Shown here: positions 1 to 8,000 of the stretch, piece by piece | How positions within the stretch are numbered: the stretch's first letter is position 1 | Layout: each line of letters opens with the position of its first letter | Assembly (NCBI GenBank): GCA_002771315.1 | Contig: PCSF01000067.1 | Span: 7,206 to 20,429 of the forward strand | DNA: 13,224 nt | From: Desulfobacterales bacterium CG23_combo_of_CG06-09_8_20_14_all_52_9 | GTDB taxonomy: Bacteria > Desulfobacterota > Desulfobacteria > Desulfobacterales > UBA2156 | Direction of reading: 5' to 3' | Position numbers and translations under genes: made by a program | The notes under the pieces: generated by a model | What the model was told of the DNA's origin: nothing | What the model saw: the letters and a program-made list of their open reading frames with translations, nothing else | The model's database searches: none

Positions 1-92
1 CCAATTTAGAGTTTTTACGATTTCATTAAAGTTATCATCCGGCCGATCCGGCGTGATGAAAAATAATTCCCTATAGCATCAAATCCGACGTC

Positions 93-1142
93 TTACAACA
101 CTCCCGTTCCATCTATGACCACCGGCAACAATCGCGCATCCTTTATCTTCGATATGATCGATTCCCATTCTTCTTTTAGCGACAGTATGCGATCCGCCTC
201 GCCCACAGCCCATACGCATCCTCCGCCTCCGGCGCCTGTAAACCGGGCCCCGCATCCTTCAGCCTTGGCGGACATAAAGAACCTTGTTCCGGTAGCGTCC
301 AGAACATCGGGGGTCATTTTCAACCTCAGTTTTGTTTCGCTCAAAACCGCTTCGGCGGCGGTATTGAAATCTTTTTGGGCAAAGGCTTTTTCCAGCCTGT
401 GGGTGTTTAAGATAATCGCTTCCCATACCGCGCGGTTCCGGCCTTCCAAAAACTGCCGGACCCATTTTCCATTGATGTCCTTCGATTGGTGGGGTTTTCC
501 GCAATAGCAAAGAAGGAGATGCCGTTGCAGCTCCTTGAAATTCCTCCTGGCAAGGAGGGAAAAGCGGTGGAAAGGGGTTTTCCCGCCATCGGCTTTCCAG
601 TACCATGCATTGACACCCCCGTGGGCCGCAGCGAGTTGATCCTGGAGGCCGCAAGGGACGCCGGCCACACCCGCTTCGATCCCGTGGGCCAACAGGGCGA
701 TGTGGTCTTTAGTAGGGACCGGGTTTTGATCCGGAGAAAAAACCTTGGAAAACGCCGCTATCAACGCCACTGCCGCTACCGAAGATCCCCCCAAAGCGCT
801 TTTGGGCGGTGATGCGGAATCGATGTGGATGTGGACACCCTGAGCGTTGAAATAGGCTGCGACAGCAAAAATTAGTCCCATGGGATGGCGAAAAGAAGCC
901 CTTTGGGGTGAAACGATAACACTTTTAAAACCGGCGGAAGAAATCTTTATCTTCCCCGTTGCAAACGGGTTCAATGTCACGCAGGTGCGTAAATCAAGGG
1001 CAATGTTCATAGTGCTCGGAGCCAAGTGCTGTAAGGGAAGATAGAAAGTGGAAATGTCGAGAGTCCCGCCCGCATCGATGCGGCAAGGTGCGGATGCTTC
1101 GACAGGGGATTTCTCGAGAATTTTTTGGAAGTTGACCTTCAT
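93..1142 (-). CDS. GHMP-family sugar kinase (heptose-7-phosphate kinase / galactokinase-like)
   Basis: This 349-residue protein has the layout of a GHMP kinase, a cytoplasmic enzyme family that transfers the ATP gamma-phosphate to a sugar or related small molecule. Visible motifs are the N-terminal APCRIDAGGTLD segment (residues 18–29), the glycine/serine-rich phosphate-binding loop PPKSALGGSSVA (112–123), the GLQDQLAAAHGG segment with a likely catalytic Asp168 (165–176), and the C-terminal GARFTGAGGGGCV loop (298–310). The QDQ-AAA-GG pattern is closest to D-glycero-D-manno-heptose-7-phosphate kinases (HddA/Fkp group) and galactokinases, so a phosphorylated or free sugar is the likely substrate. 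The exact substrate cannot be read from the sequence. Its ATG overlaps the recO stop as ATGA, which implies translational coupling. It is the last gene seen in the mfd operon. No other heptose-pathway gene is present in the window. The family call is firm; the substrate is inference. Confidence 0.85.
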   Translation of the reverse strand: MKVNFQKILEKSPVEASAPCRIDAGGTLDISTFYLPLQHLAPSTMNIALDLRTCVTLNPFATGKIKISSAGFKSVIVSPQRASFRHPMGLIFAVAAYFNAQGVHIHIDSASPPKSALGGSSVAAVALIAAFSKVFSPDQNPVPTKDHIALLAHGIEAGVAGVPCGLQDQLAAAHGGVNAWYWKADGGKTPFHRFSLLARRNFKELQRHLLLCYCGKPHQSKDINGKWVRQFLEGRNRAVWEAIILNTHRLEKAFAQKDFNTAAEAVLSETKLRLKMTPDVLDATGTRFFMSAKAEGCGARFTGAGGGGCVWAVGEADRILSLKEEWESIISKIKDARLLPVVIDGTGVL

Positions 1143-1903
1143 TGACGCAATTGTCGCAATACCTTCAGGCTTCGAAAGGATTTCCCCAGATGATGGGGGA
1201 TAAAGGATTCCAGGAAATGACTTGCTTCCCTTTCAGTGTCCGGGGTCCATTTGATGCGGCCGACCGCATCCAGGTCCGCCTCCGATGTCCACTGGAGTTG
1301 TTTCAAAAGCCTTTTGGATAAAAAAAACGGGCGTGACAAGGGCGATTTGCACTTCTCACACACCAGCGAGCCTTTTGCAAGATCAAAAGGGGCCAGTAAA
1401 CCCGGCATCCCTTCCAGCTCGGCTCCGCACACGCGACAATGGGTAAGGTTCGGATGCATGCCGGCAAACCTTAAAAAACGGATCTGGAAGAGCAGGGATA
1501 GGACTTCATCCGGCATCCACCCTTGATCGAGTCCTTCCAAGACGTGATCCAAGAGCTCAAACAAGGAAGGCTGCTCGTGCCCGTCTTCGCTCCACTCGAT
1601 GACGATTTCCGCCCAGTAGCCGGCGTAAGCGGTCTTCCTGAAATCGGTGCGAATAGCGGGGTGGGCCTTCACGAGGCTCGCCTCCTGCAAGACCGACATC
1701 CCCTTTCTCTTACTCCGCCGGCATATCGCATCGATGGTGGAAAAAGGCTCGAGGATACCGGAAAACCGCCGGGTACTTTTTTTGGCGGATTTTGCGATGA
1801 CCGTAATTTTTCCGTCGCTTTTAGTGAAGAGGGTCAGAATGAGGTCGAAATCTCCGAAATCCATACGGCGCAACACAATGGCAGGGCTCGAAAAAATAAG
1901 CAT
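1139..1903 (-). CDS. recO: DNA repair protein RecO
   Basis: RecO loads RecA onto SSB-coated single-stranded DNA in the RecFOR pathway and acts in the cytoplasm. The protein is 254 residues, the usual size. It opens with the typical N-terminal OB-fold region (SPAIVLRRMDFGDFDLIL, then LFTKSDGKITVIAKSAKK). The C-terminal part carries a four-cysteine zinc site, CRVC at 156–159 and CEKC at 182–185. The ATG at 1903 is preferred over an in-frame ATG at 1960: only the shorter protein begins where RecO proteins begin, and the longer one would run 50 nt into mgtE. A GGGGA lies upstream of the chosen start. The start is 4 nt after the mgtE stop, and the stop overlaps the start of the sugar kinase gene by 4 nt. 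Translation of recO probably depends on ribosomes arriving from mgtE, which carries an internal stop. Confidence 0.93.
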   Translation of the reverse strand: MLIFSSPAIVLRRMDFGDFDLILTLFTKSDGKITVIAKSAKKSTRRFSGILEPFSTIDAICRRSKRKGMSVLQEASLVKAHPAIRTDFRKTAYAGYWAEIVIEWSEDGHEQPSLFELLDHVLEGLDQGWMPDEVLSLLFQIRFLRFAGMHPNLTHCRVCGAELEGMPGLLAPFDLAKGSLVCEKCKSPLSRPFFLSKRLLKQLQWTSEADLDAVGRIKWTPDTEREASHFLESFIPHHLGKSFRSLKVLRQLRQ

Positions 1904-1907
1904 CGGA

Positions 1908-2756
1908 TCAGATCCCCAACAGTACCGAAGCAATCTGGAAGTAGAATAAAACGCTGACAATGTCGGTTGCGGTGGTCACAAAGGGTCCCGTGGCAACGGC
2001 CGGATCGATGTGCACTCTGGCAAAGAGCATAGGCAACAAGGATCCCATAAGCGCTGCAATAGACATCGAACATACCATTGCAAGCCCGACGGACAGGGAT
2101 AAAAATTTGACACTATAATGGAATTCGGCCACAAAAGCGATGATCAGACCATAGATCAACCCAAGGATAAAACCGGTGGAGATTTCCTTCAAAATCACCT
2201 TCAGGATATCCCGGATGTTGATTCGGCCCATGGCCAGACCCCGAACAACGATGGTGGATGACTGGGTTACGACATTCCCACCCATACCTGCGATAACGGG
2301 CATAAAAGCAACAAGGTAAACCATCTTATTTAACATTCCGGGAAAATAGCCGACGATCAAGGACGCAAGAATGCCGCCGATGCACCTGGCGAAAAGCCAG
2401 GGAAGCCGGATCCGGATGCTTTTGAAAACGGACTTGGTCTCGACGAACTCGTCACCCGCACCGGCCATTTTGAGGATATCTTCCGTCGCCTCACTTCGCA
2501 GTACATCAATGATGTCATCCACGCTAACGATGCCAACCAATCGGTGGCCCTCATCCACCATCGGAACCGCCAGGAAATCATAGCGGGCCACGATCCGGGC
2601 CACTTCTTCCTGGTCCATATCGGGCTGAACAGAGATCACGTCGGTCGCCATGATATCTTTGAGCTGCGTTTCGGGAGGTACCAAAACCAGCTGTCTCAGA
2701 GAGCTTACGCCCACGAGCTTTTCATGCTCGTCCACCACATACAGGTAAAAAGGCAT
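1908..2756 (-). CDS. mgtE: MgtE magnesium transporter, C-terminal part (second CBS and membrane domain) after an in-frame stop
   Basis: This stretch continues mgtE in the same frame after the TAA at 2778–2780. From the first downstream ATG (2756) it reads 282 residues. It starts with the back half of the first CBS motif (YLYVVDEHEKLVGV), then a full second CBS motif (DIMATDVISV to LVGIVSVDDIIDVL), then about five membrane segments. The conserved channel sequences are intact: PVIAGMGGNVVTQSSTIVVRG, and DPAVATGPFVTTATD, whose last Asp matches the Mg2+-binding Asp of the MgtE pore. Full-length MgtE is a homodimeric Mg2+ channel whose N and CBS domains gate the pore. GGAG directly abuts the ATG at 2756, too close for a normal ribosome-binding site, so efficient independent translation is doubtful. 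If it is made, it would lack the Mg2+-sensing N domain. It is best read as half of a broken or recently interrupted gene; the domain identity is certain. Confidence 0.85.
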   Translation of the reverse strand: MPFYLYVVDEHEKLVGVSSLRQLVLVPPETQLKDIMATDVISVQPDMDQEEVARIVARYDFLAVPMVDEGHRLVGIVSVDDIIDVLRSEATEDILKMAGAGDEFVETKSVFKSIRIRLPWLFARCIGGILASLIVGYFPGMLNKMVYLVAFMPVIAGMGGNVVTQSSTIVVRGLAMGRINIRDILKVILKEISTGFILGLIYGLIIAFVAEFHYSVKFLSLSVGLAMVCSMSIAALMGSLLPMLFARVHIDPAVATGPFVTTATDIVSVLFYFQIASVLLGI

Positions 2757-2777
2757 CTCCGTATCTTCGTGTTCTTT

Positions 2778-2780
2778 TTA
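2778..2780 (-). other. In-frame ochre stop inside mgtE
   Basis: On the minus strand the codons read ...GCC CAC ATC TAA AAA GAA CAC GAA..., placing TAA between the first helix and the following strand of the first CBS motif. Coding resumes in the same frame on the other side with unmistakable MgtE sequence. A one-base change from a sense codon such as CAA, AAA or GAA would explain it. A homopolymer insertion or deletion would not, because the frame is unchanged. TAA is not a selenocysteine or pyrrolysine codon. Confidence 0.9.
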
Positions 2781-3257
2781 GATGTGCGCGATGGCTTCCT
2801 TGACGGTCATGTCCTGTTTCAAGGCAATGACGTCCGTTACCATGATACGGCCAGCCGTCTCCTCGTCATACCTGAGGAGATCCTCTACATCTTCCACCCC
2901 CTTCTCTTTCATCTTCTTGAGTAGGATGCCGGCTTTTTCCTCCGGCAGGGCGCTGAGCAGGTCGGCAGCATCGTCTTCGGGAAGTTTTTGCAGGATTTTC
3001 ACTAGAAGATCCGTATCCATCCCTTCCACGAGATCAAGAAGGATATCTTCATCCAGCTCCATGAGCAGGAATCCCTTCTTCTCGATGTCGTCGACGAGGT
3101 CGAACAATTTCTTCTGGTTTGAACTGGACAGCGTGAAGATGGCAGAAAGATCGGCCGCATGTGCCATGTTGACGATCTTGGTCAGGTGTGAAGCCGCTCC
3201 CCGTCTAAGGAGATGCTTGGTGCTTTCCACCAATATACGGTTCGGATCGTTGGCCAT
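2778..3257 (-). CDS. mgtE: MgtE magnesium transporter, N-terminal part (cytosolic Mg2+-sensing domain), ends at an in-frame TAA
   Basis: The 159 residues match the superhelical N domain of MgtE, with repeated acidic helices (LDEDILLDLVEGMD, LQKLPEDDAADLLSALPEE). They continue into the start of the first CBS domain (YDEETAGRIMVTDVIALKQDMTVKEAIAHI) and stop at TAA. With the downstream reading in the same frame the total is about 449 codons, the normal MgtE length, so this is an interrupted gene and not a natural short protein. A good Shine-Dalgarno (AGGGGA) precedes the ATG by about 8 nt, and the start lies 17 nt after the rodZ-like stop. Translated alone, this part would be a soluble cytosolic fragment with a truncated CBS domain and no membrane segment. 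In the intact family this domain holds the pore closed when cytosolic Mg2+ is high. Confidence 0.87.
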   Translation of the reverse strand: MANDPNRILVESTKHLLRRGAASHLTKIVNMAHAADLSAIFTLSSSNQKKLFDLVDDIEKKGFLLMELDEDILLDLVEGMDTDLLVKILQKLPEDDAADLLSALPEEKAGILLKKMKEKGVEDVEDLLRYDEETAGRIMVTDVIALKQDMTVKEAIAHI

Positions 3258-3274
3258 TTAGGGTTCCCCTTCAC

Positions 3275-4027
3275 TCACGGAAGTTTGAGTTTAACGGGCT
3301 GTCCTCTTTTGCCTTCGATTAGAAAAGGGGATCCATTGAGCTTCATGGTAATACCGGCCGAATTTCCGATGTGCAGCAAAAAGCCGGAAGTCGCCTTCAA
3401 CGCCAGTTGATCTCCTGTTTTCAGGAGGTATTCCTTCGGGCCATGATCGTCGATGGTCACCCGAACCCAGGTGTCCATGATAGCCTTCAGGTCAAGAAGA
3501 TACCCTTCAGAAGGCGCAGGCTGGACGGCCTTGGGGAGATCGGCAGCAACGGATTTTTGTCGCGGCTCACCATCTGTTCCTTTGTCTTTTTGAACGGCGA
3601 CCGCGGCCTCGATGACCGGTTCTCGGGTGGGTTCGGGCCGTTTTTTGATCACCGACATTCCCCATATGGAAAGGAGAACGATTCCGACAAACCCGACAAA
3701 GGAAAGGAGGAGGCCCGGCCAAAACCGCTTCCGGATTTCTGGTCGTTTTACACGAAAACCGCCCGGTTTGTCGATGGCCGGAGCCTTTTTCAGGTATAGC
3801 CCCACAGCCTCTGTCGGATCGGCGCCCACGGCTCCGGCATAGGACCGGATAAACCCTTTCACATAAACCGGTTCAGGGAGTCTGTGGAGAGATTCCCCTT
3901 CGAGGTTTCGGAGAATATGGATCGGAATTTTGGTCAGCTCCGACAATTCCTGGATGCGCATTCCCCTTTGCTCACGAAAGGTGCGCAAATACCTGCCAAA
4001 AGAGGTATCCCGCTGTTCGTCGTTCAT
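3275..4027 (-). CDS. RodZ-like membrane protein (cytoplasmic HTH, one TM segment, DUF4115 domain)
   Basis: The 250-residue protein has the architecture of RodZ-like proteins, which link the MreB cytoskeleton to the envelope and help maintain rod shape. An N-terminal HTH_25-type domain spans about residues 9–80 (FGRYLRTFREQRGMRIQEL, LTKIPIHILRNLE, PVYVKGFIRSYA). A basic stretch (KRPEIRKR) precedes one membrane helix at 102–127. A Pro/Lys/Glu-rich linker leads to a C-terminal periplasmic DUF4115 beta domain at about 180–250 (DTWVRVTIDDHG, LLKTGDQLAL, ITMKLNG). The start directly abuts the stop of the upstream isomerase gene (TAG followed by ATG), so it is co-transcribed and probably translationally coupled. 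Family membership is clear. Whether it acts on MreB here cannot be told, since mreB is not in the window. Confidence 0.86.
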   Translation of the reverse strand: MNDEQRDTSFGRYLRTFREQRGMRIQELSELTKIPIHILRNLEGESLHRLPEPVYVKGFIRSYAGAVGADPTEAVGLYLKKAPAIDKPGGFRVKRPEIRKRFWPGLLLSFVGFVGIVLLSIWGMSVIKKRPEPTREPVIEAAVAVQKDKGTDGEPRQKSVAADLPKAVQPAPSEGYLLDLKAIMDTWVRVTIDDHGPKEYLLKTGDQLALKATSGFLLHIGNSAGITMKLNGSPFLIEGKRGQPVKLKLP

Positions 4028-5059
4028 CTAATCGACCCTCTTGACAATGGACTTGGTCTTTAATTCGGAAAGCCACGCCTCGTATTGCTTCTTGATCTGT
4101 TCTTGGAAAAGGGCCTCCTCGATTTCTGCCGATGCTTCGGATAGCTTTTTGGCCGGTGTTTCAACAATTTCTTCAATTAAGACGATTTGATACCCCTGAT
4201 CGGTTTCGAGGATTTCCGTAAACTCGCCGGCCGTCTTTCCTCTTAATGCCTCCTGAAGTTTTTCAGAGAGTTCCTCAAAATCAAACAATCCCAGTTTTCC
4301 TTCCTCTTCCGCCAGAACCTCCGAGAAATTTCGGGCCATATCGGCAAAAGGCTTTCCGTGTTTCAGCTCTCCCAAGATCCATTCCATCTGCTTTCTTTTT
4401 TCCGCCTTCTCTTTTTCGAATGCCCCGGTGGGCGGTCGCATGAGGATTTGACGCAGTCGGTAGCGTTTTTTGGGACCATAGCGCTCCGGGTGGCTTTCGT
4501 AATAGGCCCGGATCTCCTCCTGGGTGATGACGATCTTGGATTTCACTTGCCGGTTCACCAGCTTGGCCCGGAGAATCTGTTCCTTGATCCTTTTCCGGTA
4601 TTCGTCCACTGAAATCCCTTCTTCGTCCAGCGCATCTTTCAATCCTTCATCGGTCAAGGTATTGGTGGCCTTGAACCGCTCGATGGTACTATCGATCTCC
4701 TTTTCATCCACCGATAGGTTGAGCTGTTTGATCTCCTGATCCGCCAGCTTTTCGTCGATGAGTTGATTCAGCACGTCTTCACGTATCTTTGAAAGCATCT
4801 TTCTTTCATTTTCCGTAGGGTATCCCAGTGACCGGATCCGGGCCTCATAGGGCTTGATCGCCTTGTTGAATTCGTAAAGGGTGACAATGTCGTCGTTGAC
4901 AAAGGCAAGAATCCGGTCCACGAGCTCGGCGTGTAAAGGACTCCAAAATCCCGATACGAGGCAAACCCCTAAAGGAATCGCCAGGGTCATTAAAAAAGTC
5001 CGGTGGACCTTCAATAGCAATCGTTTGGTTTTTACAAAACGTTTTTTCATCCGATTCAT
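4028..5059 (-). CDS. SurA/PpiC-type periplasmic peptidyl-prolyl cis-trans isomerase
   Basis: This 343-residue exported foldase/chaperone would assist folding of outer-membrane or secreted proteins. Basic residues (MKKRFVKTKR) precede a hydrophobic signal segment at about 21–38, with a likely cleavage after LHA at residue 44. A SurA-like N-terminal chaperone domain follows (46–175: ELVDRILAFVNDDIVTLYEF, DVLNQLIDEKLADQEI, SVDEYRKRIKEQILRAKL). One parvulin/PpiC rotamase domain spans about 195–300 (KKRYRLRQILM, FADMARNFSE, EEGKLGLFDFEEL, DQGYQIVLIEEI). A charged C-terminal helix ends the protein. E. coli SurA has two rotamase domains; a single one is common in this group. The start lies 6 nt after the mfd stop. 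An ATG three codons further in is an equally possible start, because neither has a strong Shine-Dalgarno. The product probably serves the same envelope biogenesis role as its RodZ-like neighbour. Confidence 0.86.
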   Translation of the reverse strand: MNRMKKRFVKTKRLLLKVHRTFLMTLAIPLGVCLVSGFWSPLHAELVDRILAFVNDDIVTLYEFNKAIKPYEARIRSLGYPTENERKMLSKIREDVLNQLIDEKLADQEIKQLNLSVDEKEIDSTIERFKATNTLTDEGLKDALDEEGISVDEYRKRIKEQILRAKLVNRQVKSKIVITQEEIRAYYESHPERYGPKKRYRLRQILMRPPTGAFEKEKAEKRKQMEWILGELKHGKPFADMARNFSEVLAEEEGKLGLFDFEELSEKLQEALRGKTAGEFTEILETDQGYQIVLIEEIVETPAKKLSEASAEIEEALFQEQIKKQYEAWLSELKTKSIVKRVD

Positions 5060-5065
5060 TCCGAA

Positions 5066-8000
5066 TTAAACTGTCGCGAAATTAACATGCTCTGCAATCG
5101 TCTTCAACAGGTTTCTTGTCTGGATAATGGGACTTTTTTTACCTTCCTTGAGCAAAACCGCTCGCATCATATCCCCCGAAGTAAGAGAAAAACGGGCGGG
5201 GTCTGTCTGGATGATTTTGGCAATCTGGGGAGGATCTTTCATGTGATCTTTTGAAAAGTGAAGCATCAATTGATCCCCGTTCAAATCCAGACGACGGACT
5301 CCGGCCTTTGCCGCCAGTATTTTTAAAACGATCTTGAGCATCAGGTTGCTCCCCTCGACAGGAAGGTTTCCGAATCGATCGCTCAATTCCGCTTTAAAGT
5401 CGAGAACTTCTTTTAGCTCGTCCATTCGTGAGAGCCTCCGGTAGATGGATAGCCGTTGATCGATATCAGACACGTAGGTTTCCGGGATAAAGGCGGAAAG
5501 CCCCATATTGATCTCGGGCTGGAGGGGCTCTTCGATAGGCTCACCTTTGAGCTGGGCGACGGCATTCTCCATCAACTGCAGAAACATGTCATACCCCACG
5601 GCAGCGATATGCCCGGATTGGGAAGCCCCCAGGATGCTTCCCCCGCCGCGGATCTCGAGATCCCGCATGGCGATTTGAAATCCGGACCCCAGATCGCTGT
5701 GTTCCATCAGGACCTTGAGTCGTTTTCTGGCATTGGCGGTCATGCTCCCTCCCTTGGGAACAAAGAGGTAGGCATACGCCTGCTGATCGGTACGTCCCAC
5801 ACGCCCCCGGAGCTGATAGATCTGGGCCAGGCCGAAGCGATCCGCCCGATGGATTAGGATGGTATTGGCCGAGGGGATGTCCAACCCCGATTCGATGATG
5901 GCGGTGGAAAGGAGCATGTCAATTTCATTTCTCATAAACGAGAGCATCACCGCCTCGAGCTCTTTTTCCTTCATCCGACCGTGGGCGACACCTAACCGCA
6001 CCTCCGGTACGAGATCCTGGAGATGGCGTGCCATTTTCCAGATTCCGTGAATGTTGTTATGCACGAAAAAAATCTGCCCTCCCCGTTTCAGCTCTTTTCG
6101 GATCGCTTCGGCAATAATGCCGTCCTCCATCTCCGAAACATACGTCACAATGGGATAACGATGTTCGGGAGGTGTTGCAATGAGGCTGATGTCGCGCACC
6201 CCGGTCAGGGACATATGGAGGGTTCGCGGAATCGGGGTAGCGGTGAGGGAAAGCACATCCACATTAGTTTTGAGCGTCTTGAGCCGCTCCTTGTGCCTGA
6301 CGCCGAAACGCTGCTCCTCATCCACAATCAACAGCCCCAGATCCTTGAACTGGACGTCTTTTTGCAAGAGGCGATGGGTCCCGATGACGATGTCGATCTT
6401 TCCGCTCGCTACATCTTCCAGGATGCGCTTTTGTTCCTTGAGTGTCCTGAAGCGGCTGAGACAGGTGACGAAAACCGGAAAATCCTCGAATCGCTTCGAA
6501 AAGGTCTCCAAGTGCTGTTCGGCAAGTACCGTAGTCGGCACCAGCACCGCCACCTGCTTTCCGTCGTTCACCGCCATGTAAGACGCGCGCAGGGCCACCT
6601 CCGTCTTTCCGTAACCTACATCCCCGCAGATGAGGCGATCCATAGGTCGGCTTGAAGCCATGTCATCAAAAGCATCGCTGATGGCCTTCATTTGGTCTTG
6701 GGTCTCCTCATAGGGAAAAGCGGATTCAAAGTCCTGGAATCGGCTGTCCGCCGGTTGGAAGGCATGCCCCTCCTTCACGCTGCGGGCAGCATATAGTTTC
6801 AGAAGCTCCCCGGCGATTTTTTCTGCTGATTTTTTGACCCGCTCCTTGACACGCTCCCATGATTTGCCGCCCAGGGTGTCCAGCATCGGCACGACACCAT
6901 CCACCCCCAGATATTTCTGAATAACGGCCATGCGCTCAACAGGCAGATACAGCTTATCTTCACCTTTATAGACGAGGAGGAGGTAATCGTTGATCGTCTG
7001 TTCCACTCCCAGCTTCACCAGCCCCTCATACCTTCCGATGCCGTGATCATCATGAACGATAAGGTCCCCTTGCTTCAGGTCTTCAAAGCCCACACGAACG
7101 GATTGGAGAAGCTGCCGATGGCGGATCTTCTTCCGGTGTTTCTTCCCAAAAATCTCTTCTTCCGTGATGACGGCAAGGGCCTCATCCGGCCAGGTGAAGC
7201 CGCGGGTGAGACGGCCCAGGCACAGCACCACATCACCTTCTTTGCGATCTTTGGCCCGGACTGAGGCATGAAATTCGGCAGAGATTTCCGTCCAAATCCC
7301 ATAGGATGTAAGCAAAGACTCCAGTCGCCCGGCGTCTGATGCGGCGGCACATGCAATGCGGACAAAGCGTCCGGATACAATATGGCCCCGTATCCAATCA
7401 ATCACCGGTAAAAACGGGGATCCGTCTTCATCCGCAGACTGGACCTTTGGCCCGAAACCGGGATTTTCTTCCACGGAAAAACGCCATACGCCGGAGTCTT
7501 TCCGCCCATTTTCCGGTGTGGATACGACAACCGATTCACATCTGAGCACCCTCAGAGGTTTCAGGAGATCCTCAAACGCCTCCCATGGCAAAAACAGAGA
7601 TTCCGGAGCCATGCATAAGCGCCCTTCGTTTTGGGCAGCGAGATAGCTTTGGGTAAGCGACTCGTGAAGGGTGGCAGCCGCCTTTTCCAAGGCCTCAGGC
7701 TCCGGCAACACGACCAGGGCTTCTTTTGAAACGTAATCCAAAAAGTTGTCCGTTTCCCCATAAATTAACGGAATGAGCCCTTCGATGTTTTCAGAAATTT
7801 CCATATTCTTGAGTTGCTGCGTGAGCTCTCGGATCCTTCCCAACGGAATTTCAAGCTCGGCCGACTCTTTGCGGATTCGCGTCAAAATTCCGTCCATCGA
7901 CTCTTTATTCAAAATCGCCTCGCGCGCGGGAAGGAGGATCGCTTCCGGGATTGCCGCCTTTTTCCTTTGGGTGGCCGCCGAAAAAAAACGCAAAGAAATG

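Noticed and set aside
1..92. Terminator at the end of the minus-strand operon
   Set aside because: There is a T-rich stretch near 60–68 and a small GCCG/CGGC hairpin, but they are in the wrong order for an intrinsic terminator.
1904..1960. 19-residue N-terminal extension of RecO
   Set aside because: It overlaps the end of mgtE and does not resemble RecO, whose normal start matches the ATG at 1903.
2754..2783. Frameshift, selenocysteine or pyrrolysine decoding as the explanation of the mgtE break
   Set aside because: Both halves are in the same frame, so no shift is needed, and the codon is TAA, not TGA or TAG.
6023..6655. Long plus-strand open frame (210 codons) opposite mfd
   Set aside because: It lies entirely antisense to the conserved Mfd helicase core, has no ribosome-binding site and shows no recognisable domain. 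It is a shadow of the real gene.
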